Source: Bacteroidales bacterium (GTDB taxonomy: Bacteria; Bacteroidota; Bacteroidia; Bacteroidales; S143-33). From it: a stretch of DNA of 9,771 nt. The stretch is taken from the NCBI GenBank assembly GCA_027083655.1, contig JALWNS010000483.1:1-9771 (forward strand). The letters run 5' to 3'. Shown one piece after another: positions 1 through 6,504 of the stretch. The position numbers were made by a program, and so were the translations under genes. The notes below the pieces were generated by a model. It made no database searches. It was not told where the DNA came from and worked only from the letters and a program-made list of their open reading frames with translations. Every line of letters begins with the position of its first letter. Positions within the stretch are counted from its first letter, which is position 1.

Positions 1-281
1 TTGTAGGTCTTCAATGGTACTGGATATTTATTGGCTTTGTAATGTTAATACCTGTGCTAGGTTATCTTGTTTTACTTGCATTTGGGTTTTATTTGTCCTA
101 TCTTGTCGCCTTAAGTTTTGGTAAAGATGTTGGGTTTGCCATAGGTTTGTTCTTCCTGGGGTTTATTTTTTATCCGATCTTGGCCTTTAATAAGGATACC
201 AAGTACTTAGGTCCATCTGTTAGCCCAGATAGTCCTTTTAAGCCTATTAATCCCCAGGAGCAAGGTGGTAATGAACAATAG
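1..281 (+). CDS. DUF5684-like small membrane protein, C-terminal part (5' end outside window)
   Basis: The reading frame is open from the left edge (first full codon at 3) to the stop at 279-281, so this is the 3' end of a longer gene. The ATG at 42 is internal: the residues before it (GLQWYWIFIGF) read as continuous membrane-protein sequence. What is visible is two hydrophobic segments, the first running from the edge through 'VLGYLVLLAFGFYLSYLVAL' and the second 'VGFAIGLFFLGFIFYPILAF', followed by a polar tail rich in Pro, Gln and Asn. The sequence 'SFGKDVGFAIGL...FIFYPILAFNKDTKYLGP' resembles the end of the DUF5684 family, small integral membrane proteins of unknown function in which a 'FGK...GFTIGL...IFYPILAFG...YxGP' pattern recurs. 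This comparison is from memory. It is followed within 26 bases by a strong terminator, so it ends its transcription unit. No function can be assigned. Confidence 0.75.
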   Translation, partial: VGLQWYWIFIGFVMLIPVLGYLVLLAFGFYLSYLVALSFGKDVGFAIGLFFLGFIFYPILAFNKDTKYLGPSVSPDSPFKPINPQEQGGNEQ

Positions 282-306
282 CAAATTACCATGGAGGGTA
301 TATTAT

Positions 307-337
307 AAAGGCTGGCATATTTGTGCCAGCCTTTTTT
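307..337 (+). terminator. Rho-independent terminator after the DUF5684-like gene
   Basis: There is a perfect 11-bp stem (307-317 paired with 324-334; core GGCTGGCA/TGCCAGCC) with a 6-base loop, and a run of six T from 332 to 337. It lies 25 bases past the stop codon and insulates the upstream gene from glmM. The A-run opposite the T-run could also let it work weakly in the reverse direction. Confidence 0.93.
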
Positions 338-362
338 AATTGTCCGGTGTTAAAACCTTGCA

Positions 363-394
363 TTTTTTTTCTGATATGTTTTTTTCTATTTTTG
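363..394 (+). promoter_or_regulatory. Probable Bacteroidota sigma-A promoter for glmM
   Basis: TATTTTTG at 387-394 is a perfect match to the Bacteroidota -7 element TAnnTTTG. With a 20-base spacer, the -33 position (363-366) reads TTTT, three of four matches to TTTG. Transcription would start near 400, giving a leader of about 20 bases before the ATG at 419. The region is T-rich, so the -33 match carries little weight alone. Confidence 0.6.
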
Positions 395-418
395 ATAGAA
401 ATGTCAAATTCTTAATAC

Positions 419-1804
419 ATGTCGTTAATAGTTTCAATATCAGGTATACGTGGTACAATTGGAGGGAAACAAGGGGATAATCTCACACCTGCGGAGGTAA
501 TGCGTTTTTCTGCAGCTTATGCTAAGTGGTTAAGACAAAAAACAAAAAAGGAAAAACCAAAGGTTGTTGTGGGGCGTGATGCCCGTATTTCAGGAGAAAT
601 GGTCGACCGTCTAGTTCAGGGAACACTTTTGTCTCTGGGATGTGAAGTTATTGATATAGGTCTGGCTACTACTCCTACGACAGAGATTGCAGTCATTCAT
701 GAGCGAGCCGATGGAGGCATTATAATAACGGCTAGTCATAATCCAGCAGAGTGGAATGCCCTTAAGCTTTTGAACGATAGAGGGGAATTTATTGACCAGC
801 AAGATATTGAAGTGATATTAAAATATTATGATTCGTTTTCAGATATAGAATTTAATGACGTACAGAATTTGGGTATCTTGCTCGAAGGGATCGATTATGT
901 ATATAGGCATGTAGATTTGATTGCAGCATTAGACCTTGTGGATGTCGAAGAGATAAAGGAAAGGAAATTTACAGTGGCAGTGGACTGTATAAATTCAGTT
1001 GGTGCTATTGCTATACCTGTGTTGCTCAAAAAATTAGGCATTGATAAGATCATAGAGATAAATTGCGTACCTAATGGTCTTTTTGCACATAATCCAGAGC
1101 CATTGGAGCAGAATTTGACAGATCTCATGCAGGTGGTCAGGGAAAAAGGGGCAGATGTAGGTTTTGCAGTAGATCCAGATGTTGACAGGCTAGCAATCAT
1201 AAGCGAAGATGGGACGTATTTTGGTGAGGAATACACACTGGTAGCTGTGGCAGACTATGTTTTACAGTATACACCTGGCACGACAGTGTCTAATCTTTCG
1301 TCTTCCCGAGCTTTGAAGGATATTACACACAAATATGGCCAGGAGTATCATGCATCGGCCGTTGGGGAGCTTAACGTAGTCAAAAAAATGAAGGAAGTCC
1401 AGGCTGTCATTGGTGGAGAAGGAAACGGAGGAATTATTTATCCTGAGCTACATTATGGACGTGATGCCCTGGTGGGAATAGCACTATTTCTCAGTTATAT
1501 GGCACGTTCAGGGATGAAACCTTCACAGATACGCGGGCTTTACACACATTATCACATGGCAAAGAAGAAGGCTCATCTTCATGGTATAAAATTTCAAGAG
1601 GTAATAGACAGGATTATAGGCCATTACAGTGGAAAAGCCCAGATAAATACCACAGATGGTTTGAAGCTTGATTTTGAAGATGGCTGGGTGCATATCCGCA
1701 AATCTAATACAGAGCCTATTGTGCGAGTGTATTCAGAGGCACAGACAAAGGAGAGGGCAAATGAGTTGGCAGACGAGATTATTAACCAATTCTTCAAATC
1801 CTAA
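419..1804 (+). CDS. glmM: Phosphoglucosamine mutase (alpha-D-phosphohexomutase family)
   Basis: A 461-residue cytoplasmic enzyme of the alpha-D-phosphohexomutase superfamily. GlmM converts glucosamine-6-phosphate to glucosamine-1-phosphate on the way to UDP-GlcNAc, the precursor of peptidoglycan and lipid A. All four domain signatures are visible. The phosphoserine loop TASHNP is at 104-109 (catalytic Ser106). The metal-binding loop DPDVDR is at 252-257 (Asp252, Asp254, Asp256). The sugar-specificity loop GEGNGG is at 333-338. The phosphate-binding loop RKSNTEP is at 427-433. The N-terminal 'SISGIRGTIGG' is also characteristic. The specificity loop is GEGNGG, not the GEQSGH of classical proteobacterial GlmM; it resembles the archaeal-type group to which Bacteroidota enzymes are usually assigned, so some phosphomannomutase or phosphoglucomutase activity cannot be excluded. 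The length is normal. The ATG at 419 starts directly at the conserved N-terminus and lies about 20 bases past a predicted transcription start. No clear Shine-Dalgarno sequence is present. Confidence 0.92.
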   Translation: MSLIVSISGIRGTIGGKQGDNLTPAEVMRFSAAYAKWLRQKTKKEKPKVVVGRDARISGEMVDRLVQGTLLSLGCEVIDIGLATTPTTEIAVIHERADGGIIITASHNPAEWNALKLLNDRGEFIDQQDIEVILKYYDSFSDIEFNDVQNLGILLEGIDYVYRHVDLIAALDLVDVEEIKERKFTVAVDCINSVGAIAIPVLLKKLGIDKIIEINCVPNGLFAHNPEPLEQNLTDLMQVVREKGADVGFAVDPDVDRLAIISEDGTYFGEEYTLVAVADYVLQYTPGTTVSNLSSSRALKDITHKYGQEYHASAVGELNVVKKMKEVQAVIGGEGNGGIIYPELHYGRDALVGIALFLSYMARSGMKPSQIRGLYTHYHMAKKKAHLHGIKFQEVIDRIIGHYSGKAQINTTDGLKLDFEDGWVHIRKSNTEPIVRVYSEAQTKERANELADEIINQFFKS

Positions 1805-1813
1805 AAATACTAG

Positions 1814-1850
1814 TTGCTAAAGTTTAATTTTACAGGTAAATTTTTAGCAA
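1814..1850 (+). other. Imperfect inverted repeat in the glmM-lipoprotein gap
   Basis: TTGCTAAA (1814-1821) and TTTAGCAA (1843-1850) are perfect 8-base inverted repeats separated by 21 A+T-rich bases. No T-run follows on the plus strand, so this is not a typical terminator. It could stabilise or process an mRNA carrying both genes, or be chance in A+T-rich DNA. Confidence 0.3.
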
Positions 1851-1865
1851 AAAAGTAGCAAAAGA

Positions 1866-2426
1866 ATGCGTAGATTTTTGTTGTACATAAGTTTTTTTGT
1901 AGTAATAGGAATGATTTTTTCATGCAATAAAAATTTTAATTATCCGCCAGAGCCAGTTATTGATTTCCAGTATGTCTATGTAAAAGACACTGTAGAGGAT
2001 AATGAGTTGGCTAATAAAGTTGTACTTTACCAGATAGTTTTTAAGGCCTTTGATGGGGATAATAATCTAGGACTGAGTGATAATGATACAATGGGGGATT
2101 TTTCTTCTGGTTCAGATTACTACAATAATTTGTTTATCAGTATATTGAATAAACGTAATGGACAGTATGATACAGTTGATTTGCCACTCAGTCTCAGCTA
2201 CCGTATACCTAAGGCAGATGTAGTAAATATTTATAATTATTACAAGGCAACGATTATTGTAGATTTGACATTTGATCCTGTGGTATTGGAGAATATGTTG
2301 GACACATTTAAGTTCTCGTTTTTTGTGGTGGATAGGGACTTGAACAAGAGTAACATACAAGAAACCCCTGAGCTGACAGTGCAGTTCAGGGGTGTTGCCG
2401 GGGATACGATAACAATAATCCAATAA
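1866..2426 (+). CDS. Small exported lipoprotein of unknown function
   Basis: A 186-residue predicted lipoprotein. The N-terminus has Arg-Arg, a hydrophobic stretch (4-17) and a lipobox-like 'IFSC' ending at Cys20, the expected lipidated residue. The residues after Cys (NKNFN) are not acidic, so the Bacteroidota surface-export signal is not evident and the protein may stay on the periplasmic side. The mature part begins 'YPPEPVIDF' and contains an Asp-rich loop, DGDNNLGLSDNDT (63-75), then alternating beta-like stretches, ending with 'VVDRDLNKSNIQETPEL' (154-170). Lipoproteins with a 'DGDGDLGL...D' loop and an 'SN...TPE' ending recur in Bacteroidota, and I recognise the pattern but no assigned function. 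The loop could bind calcium, which is inference. It lies 61 bases after glmM on the same strand with no clear terminator between, so cotranscription is possible. Its stop is 8 bases from the stop of the converging subtilase gene. Confidence 0.85.
   Translation: MRRFLLYISFFVVIGMIFSCNKNFNYPPEPVIDFQYVYVKDTVEDNELANKVVLYQIVFKAFDGDNNLGLSDNDTMGDFSSGSDYYNNLFISILNKRNGQYDTVDLPLSLSYRIPKADVVNIYNYYKATIIVDLTFDPVVLENMLDTFKFSFFVVDRDLNKSNIQETPELTVQFRGVAGDTITIIQ
2358..2393 (-). terminator. Probable subtilase terminator located inside the convergent lipoprotein gene
   Basis: A 12-bp stem (2364-2375 with 2382-2393; arms CCCCTGAGCTG and CAGTTCAGGGG) has a 6-base loop and one non-Watson-Crick position. Read on the minus strand it lies about 40 bases past the subtilase stop codon and is followed by TTTCTTGT, a broken U-tract. 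Read on the plus strand no T-run follows. The simplest reading is a minus-strand terminator for the subtilase, embedded in the last codons of the lipoprotein gene because only 8 bases separate the two stops. The off position is G-U in the plus-strand RNA but C-A in the minus-strand RNA, which weakens the case slightly. Confidence 0.5.
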
Positions 2427-2434
2427 TGTCCTAT

Positions 2435-3895
2435 TTACTTAGATGTGGTGGTATCGCTGGGTTTTATAATAATCTTGTCTTTTTTAGGGTCAAAGCTTTT
2501 CATGTCATATCTTTTTAAGATTAAGTGGGCTAGATAAATATCCGGTATGCCATAACCGACACGATTATCCGGATCCGATGCATGATCACCACTCATTTGC
2601 AATGCACGTAATATTTCCATGTTAGACCTGTCTGGATGGGCTTGCTTTAGACATGCCACTGCTCCTGCAACAGTAGGAGCAGAGAAAGATGTACCGGATG
2701 CTACAGTAGGTTTACCTAATGGACTTATTACGGTTGTCCATGAACCCACAGCAGCGACATCAGGTTTTACCCGTCCATCTGCGCTTGGTCCATAAGCAGA
2801 AAAATATGTAGGATTACCTTCGTATGTCACGGCACCAACGGCAATAACACTATCGCCATCTGCAGGTGCACCAATATAATGCCATTGATTATCGCCGCTA
2901 TTACCTGCACTTACAACAACAATTATCCCTTTGCTTGCGGCAATGTCTGCCCCTATTGTGCTAATAGCATAATTTCCATTCATATTTTCGTATGTGTAGC
3001 CCCATGTAGTGTCATCGAATGTTTCATAGCCTAATGACGAAGATATAATGTCAACGCCGGCACTATCAGCATATTCTGCAGCAACAACCCAGTTGAATTC
3101 TTCTATAGGATATTCGCTGTTTTCGTCTTCTGTACGGAATAGGTAAAATGAAGCTTTAGGTGCAGAGCCTACGAATTTAGATGTCGTTGCAGCAATTGTA
3201 GATAAGGCCATCAGTCCATGTGTCTCAGAGCTAAAAACCGAGGTGTCTCTGTCTACAAAGTCATAATATCCCAAGATACGATGCTCCTCCCATAGTGGTT
3301 TGAATGCTTTGAGTGTGTTTACACTGTTGAAGCCTGCATCAAAGACAGCTATTACAACGCCCTTGCCGTCATAGCCCAAAGCATGCATAAGGGGAATATT
3401 TAGCAGTTTATTTTGCGCAAGGGCAATGCCGTAATTATATGCCATTTCCCATTTTTTAGGGTATATGGATGAGTCGATAACTACGCTATATTTAACCTGT
3501 TCGACTGTGCTATCTTTGGGTTGTCTGAATTTTTCTAGTCCTAGGGTATCAATGAAATAGAAGTCTTTGAGTTTTAGTAGTTTAGTAGAATCTGTCTCGT
3601 GAATTAGGGCTGCATTTAACCAACGGCTAGTAAGTAGTACGTTGTATCCAGAGTCTCTAAGAATTTGTATGTATTTACCAGAGACAGGGAAGTCTTGTGC
3701 TGTTATGGGTATGTTTGATAATTGCCTACGTGCAATAGCTTTGGGTGAGAGGAATAATTCCGGATGTGCAGTGTCAAATTTGGTTGTGTCTTTGTCTTTG
3801 AAGAAAACAAGGTAATAGTCTGGTTTGACCTGTGTTTGACCTAAAATTAATGAGGAAAAAATTATAAAACTAACAGTAAAAATCCACTTTTTCAT
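2435..3895 (-). CDS. Secreted S8-family subtilisin-like serine peptidase
   Basis: A 486-residue exported subtilase that hydrolyses peptide bonds. A signal peptide is clear: MKK, a hydrophobic core at 5-18, and likely cleavage near 'LILG|Q' at 19. Residues about 25-100 ('YYLVFFKDK', 'SPKAIARRQ', 'RWLNAALI') match the N-terminal region common to Bacteroidota S8 peptidases and may act as a propeptide. The catalytic domain runs from about 178 to 455 with the full triad: Asp186 in 'VFDAGF', His226 in 'ETHGL' and Ser403 in 'GTSFSAP'. Asn332 in 'SAGNSG' provides the oxyanion hole. All key residues are present, so it should be active. The chain ends in a short Lys/Thr-rich tail, with no recognisable type IX secretion C-terminal domain and no lipobox, which suggests a periplasmic or otherwise released protein. 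The start follows a predicted -7 element by about 30 bases. It is divergent from the SPOR gene. The substrate is unknown. Confidence 0.93.
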   Translation of the reverse strand: MKKWIFTVSFIIFSSLILGQTQVKPDYYLVFFKDKDTTKFDTAHPELFLSPKAIARRQLSNIPITAQDFPVSGKYIQILRDSGYNVLLTSRWLNAALIHETDSTKLLKLKDFYFIDTLGLEKFRQPKDSTVEQVKYSVVIDSSIYPKKWEMAYNYGIALAQNKLLNIPLMHALGYDGKGVVIAVFDAGFNSVNTLKAFKPLWEEHRILGYYDFVDRDTSVFSSETHGLMALSTIAATTSKFVGSAPKASFYLFRTEDENSEYPIEEFNWVVAAEYADSAGVDIISSSLGYETFDDTTWGYTYENMNGNYAISTIGADIAASKGIIVVVSAGNSGDNQWHYIGAPADGDSVIAVGAVTYEGNPTYFSAYGPSADGRVKPDVAAVGSWTTVISPLGKPTVASGTSFSAPTVAGAVACLKQAHPDRSNMEILRALQMSGDHASDPDNRVGYGIPDIYLAHLILKRYDMKSFDPKKDKIIIKPSDTTTSK

Positions 3896-3907
3896 GATGA
3901 TTATTTG

Positions 3908-3939
3908 TTTGTTATTTAGTTGTCAAAATTATAAATTTG
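3908..3939 (+). promoter_or_regulatory. Bacteroidota sigma-A promoter for the SPOR-domain gene
   Basis: TTTG at 3908-3911, a 20-base spacer and TAAATTTG at 3932-3939 give a full match to both Bacteroidota promoter elements at standard spacing. Transcription would start near 3946, about 25 bases before the ATG at 3971. The promoter occupies almost the same DNA as the predicted subtilase promoter on the opposite strand. Confidence 0.7.
3924..3931 (-). promoter_or_regulatory. Predicted -7 element for the subtilase gene
   Basis: Read on the minus strand, these bases are TAATTTTG, a perfect TAnnTTTG match, 28 bases upstream of the subtilase ATG. No TTTG is found 19-21 bases further upstream, so the -33 element is poor and the promoter may be weak or activator-dependent. 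It abuts, back to back, the -7 element of the SPOR gene on the other strand. Confidence 0.5.
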
Positions 3940-3970
3940 ATAAAGATAACATCATAAATTGTATGAAAAT

Positions 3971-5098
3971 ATGAAAAAAGTATTTTTGATAATCATTAGC
4001 CTGTTATTTACTGCTGTAGTTTTTGCACAGGAAGAATATTCACTGGAGGAGGAAATAAAAAAGCTTATCCCCTCAAGCGATATACAGGAGTATAATCAAG
4101 CACAAGATTTAATCAAGCAAGGAGATAAGCTTAGGTCAGAGGCAGACCAGCTACAGCAACAAGCAGATGATCTTAAGGCTAATATTAATACATTGAAAAA
4201 AAGTAAGCGCAAGAAAGCAACAAAACAATATAATGAGTTGTATAATCAAGCCCTCGAAAAATATAATGGTGCATACGTTAAATATCTTCTTGCTTACAAA
4301 AAGCTATACAATATTTATGATAAAATTCTGCAAGATTTGTCTTCAAAGATCAATAGCGAGAATAAGCCAACATTTGACCGCTATATTACACTGTCGCATG
4401 AGAGCTATAAGACTTCTATGGGCTATGTAAAAAAAGGAGTTGCAGAGAAAAAGGATTTACAAAAGAAAAACAATTTTTACAAGCAAGCTTATGAAATGAT
4501 AAAGAGGACAATGTCCTACCAGGAACAAGCATTTAAGTTGTATTTTGATCAGATTTATACTCCAAAGACACAGGTTGTAGCAAGCCAGCCAAAGGAAGAA
4601 ACACAGCAACAGGTCACCACACAGCAGACACAGATCCAGAGGGAACCAATAGTTATACATGATGAGCCAACGAATCAACAGACACAGCAGCAAACCAAGC
4701 CCAGGCAGCAGGCACAGCAAACCAGACATGAGCAACCTACTTATATTTATAACCCGCCAGAGCAGACAAACCAGCAGCCTCCCCATGCTACCCAACAGGC
4801 ACCAAGACAACCTATAACCAAGACGCAGACAAGTGCTAATGTTTATTTCCGTGTCCAGATAGCAGCATCAAGTGTTAAGCTTAGCCAGCAGAAGTTGAGA
4901 CAGATTTATTCTGGGCGCATCTATGAGGAGTTTGATCCATTTGACAGGCGGTATAAATATTTGACTTATGAGAAATTCCAGACCTATGATCAAGCACGTA
5001 ATTTTAAGTCTTCATGTGGTGTACGAGGAGCTTTTGTGGTTGCATACAAAAATGGTAAGCGGTTAAGGGATATATGTGAGGTTGTGCCGTGCCACTAA
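3971..5098 (+). CDS. Secreted SPOR-domain-like protein with coiled coil and Gln/Thr-rich linker
   Basis: The ATG at 3971 is preferred over an in-frame TTG at 3959, because it begins a normal signal peptide (MKK, hydrophobic 4-18, cleavage near 'VFAQ'). This gives 375 residues. Residues about 40-75 form a heptad-like helix rich in Gln, Asp and Leu ('LRSEADQLQQQADDLKANI'). Residues 80-195 are helical and very rich in Lys and Tyr. Residues about 201-288 are a low-complexity Gln/Thr/Pro linker. Residues 291-364 resemble a SPOR domain: 'VYFRVQIAAS', then 'YKYLTYEKFQTYDQA', then 'GAFVVAYKNGKR'. SPOR domains generally bind glycan strands stripped of stem peptides, often at the septum, so the protein may be a periplasmic tether reaching peptidoglycan; that is inference. 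Three cysteines (349, 369, 374) lie at the C-terminal end. I recognise no name for the whole architecture. The 3' end faces the ABC permease gene, 42 bases away. Confidence 0.85.
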   Translation: MKKVFLIIISLLFTAVVFAQEEYSLEEEIKKLIPSSDIQEYNQAQDLIKQGDKLRSEADQLQQQADDLKANINTLKKSKRKKATKQYNELYNQALEKYNGAYVKYLLAYKKLYNIYDKILQDLSSKINSENKPTFDRYITLSHESYKTSMGYVKKGVAEKKDLQKKNNFYKQAYEMIKRTMSYQEQAFKLYFDQIYTPKTQVVASQPKEETQQQVTTQQTQIQREPIVIHDEPTNQQTQQQTKPRQQAQQTRHEQPTYIYNPPEQTNQQPPHATQQAPRQPITKTQTSANVYFRVQIAASSVKLSQQKLRQIYSGRIYEEFDPFDRRYKYLTYEKFQTYDQARNFKSSCGVRGAFVVAYKNGKRLRDICEVVPCH

Positions 5099-5140
5099 TA
5101 GCCTCGGTACGAGATTTTTCGGGACAAAGTCTGAATACAC

Positions 5141-6394
5141 TTATTCAAATCTAATAGCTTTGACAGGATCTACTCTTGTGGCAATTGATGAAGGAATAAC
5201 CATGAATAACAATGTGATTATGACCGTTCCTATATTGAGTGCTAGCCAATACCAGATATTGATGTACACAGGAACATAGCTAACGTAATATGTGTCGGGG
5301 TTTAGTGGGATTATGTGGAAAAAATATTGTACTAGGGCAAGAGTAAGTCCAATAGCATTACCCCAGAGCAAGCCACGTTTGAGAATGAACCAGGAATTGT
5401 AAACAAAGATTTTGCGGATTGAGCCATTTTTAGCACCCAATGCTTTGAGTATGCCAATAAAGCTAGTTTTTTCGAGTATAATTATTAGCAGGCCTGTGGT
5501 CATGTTTATCAAAGCAATGATAATCATGATTGTCAGTATCAGTACAACATTCATATCGACTAGTGTAAGCCAATCAAAGATATCTGGATAAAGATCTTTG
5601 AGGTTTTGTACTTTGAGTTTTGGACGATCAGGGTCTAGCCCAAATGACACTTTTCTTTTTAATTCTTCTGTAATTTTGTCAATTTGCTTGAAGTCGTTAA
5701 TGAAAACTTCATATCCTGAGATGAGGAATTTGCCCTGTTCTGTCCAACCATTTAGTTTTTGTATTTGTCGTATATCAGTTAGTATGTAAATATTGTCAAA
5801 GTCCACGAGCCCTGTATTATAGATACCGTTTATTTTGTATTTTCTCAGACGTGGGGGATCCTGTATAAAGAAAGCAAAGGCATTATCTCCTAGATTGTAA
5901 TTAAGTTTCTGTGCTAACTCCTGTGAGATAACAATTTGTGTTGAAGAAGGAACTGTATCAAGATTTATAATATTGCCCTGGATGAGGTATTGGTTAAAGA
6001 AATCCCAGTTAAAATCTTTCCATATACCTTTGAAGACAACGCCCTGAATGAAATCTTTATGCTTGACCAACCCTGCTTTTAGTGCAAATACCTGGACGTG
6101 GTTAACTCCGGGTGTGGAGATAACTTTTTGAATAACAGAGGAGTCGAGTTCAATAGGTTCGAGCTCATAGGATTTGTTGGAAGTGTGCTGTGTGATAATT
6201 ATATGCCCGACAAAACCAGATAGCTTATTTTGTATCTCCCTCCGGAAGCCGACAACAATAGCAATGGACAGAATCATTGTCGCCAGGCTCAAGGCAACAG
6301 CAATAGTCGTAATCTTGATTATTAACAAAGAGAGGGACTTGCTATGGAGGTCTCCTTTATTTAATCGCCGTGCTATAAAATATTCTATGTTCAT
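5141..6394 (-). CDS. ABC transporter permease, FtsX/LolE type
   Basis: A 417-residue inner-membrane protein of the MacB/FtsX/LolCE permease group. The layout is standard: one transmembrane helix near the N-terminus (about 24-49), a large periplasmic domain (about 50-280, of the MacB_PCD type), then three helices (about 283-308, 340-360, 380-402). The cytoplasmic loop 'IGILKALGAKNGSIRKIF' (313-330) is the typical coupling segment that contacts the ATPase, and the C-terminus 'ATRVDPVKAIRFE' is diagnostic. 'PLNPDTYYVSYVPV' (363-376) favours the LolC/LolE branch, which extracts lipoproteins from the inner membrane for delivery to the outer membrane. No ATP-binding partner is next to it, so it would need an ATPase encoded elsewhere; stand-alone permeases of this type are common in Bacteroidota. 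The substrate is therefore inferred only from family. It has its own full promoter, divergent from the C69 peptidase gene. Confidence 0.9.
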   Translation of the reverse strand: MNIEYFIARRLNKGDLHSKSLSLLIIKITTIAVALSLATMILSIAIVVGFRREIQNKLSGFVGHIIITQHTSNKSYELEPIELDSSVIQKVISTPGVNHVQVFALKAGLVKHKDFIQGVVFKGIWKDFNWDFFNQYLIQGNIINLDTVPSSTQIVISQELAQKLNYNLGDNAFAFFIQDPPRLRKYKINGIYNTGLVDFDNIYILTDIRQIQKLNGWTEQGKFLISGYEVFINDFKQIDKITEELKRKVSFGLDPDRPKLKVQNLKDLYPDIFDWLTLVDMNVVLILTIMIIIALINMTTGLLIIILEKTSFIGILKALGAKNGSIRKIFVYNSWFILKRGLLWGNAIGLTLALVQYFFHIIPLNPDTYYVSYVPVYINIWYWLALNIGTVIITLLFMVIPSSIATRVDPVKAIRFE

Positions 6395-6414
6395 CTGCCG
6401 CGTGTTTGTACAGA

Positions 6415-6445
6415 CAAAAATAATTTTTCTTTGTGTAATGTCAAA
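6415..6445 (-). promoter_or_regulatory. Bacteroidota sigma-A promoter for the ABC permease gene
   Basis: On the minus strand, TTTG (6445-6442), a 19-base spacer and TATTTTTG (6422-6415) match both promoter elements perfectly. The -7 element ends 21 bases upstream of the permease ATG, so the leader would be very short (about 14 bases). Confidence 0.7.
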
Positions 6446-6446
6446 T

Positions 6447-6477
6447 CTTGGGTGTTAAGCTAATTTTCATATTTTTG
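6447..6477 (+). promoter_or_regulatory. Bacteroidota sigma-A promoter for the C69 peptidase gene
   Basis: CTTG at 6447-6450 (three of four matches), a 19-base spacer and a perfect TATTTTTG at 6470-6477. Transcription would start near 6484, leaving about 20 bases before the ATG at 6505. Its -33 element is one base from that of the divergent permease promoter, so the two promoters sit back to back. Confidence 0.65.
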
Positions 6478-6504
6478 TTTTAGACAAATGAAAAATCATG
6501 TGTT

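Noticed and set aside
895..1236. A 113-codon minus-strand ORF inside glmM
   Set aside because: It overlaps the conserved metal-binding and central regions of glmM and shows no family features; it is a shadow frame.
4457..4810. A 117-codon minus-strand ORF, rich in Leu and Cys, opposite the SPOR gene
   Set aside because: It is the antisense shadow of the Gln-rich linker (CAG/CAA codons read back as CTG/TTG). The sense frame has a signal peptide and a recognisable C-terminal domain.
4590..4830. CAG/CAA-rich stretch that could be taken for a microsatellite or repeat array
   Set aside because: The units are irregular (CAGCAA, CACAGCAG, CAGACA) and in frame with a Gln/Thr-rich linker. It is low-complexity coding sequence, not a tandem repeat array.
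5103..5119. CTCG-GTA-CGAG palindrome followed by a short T-run after the SPOR gene stop
   Set aside because: A 4-bp stem with a 3-base loop is too weak to call a terminator, although the position would fit.
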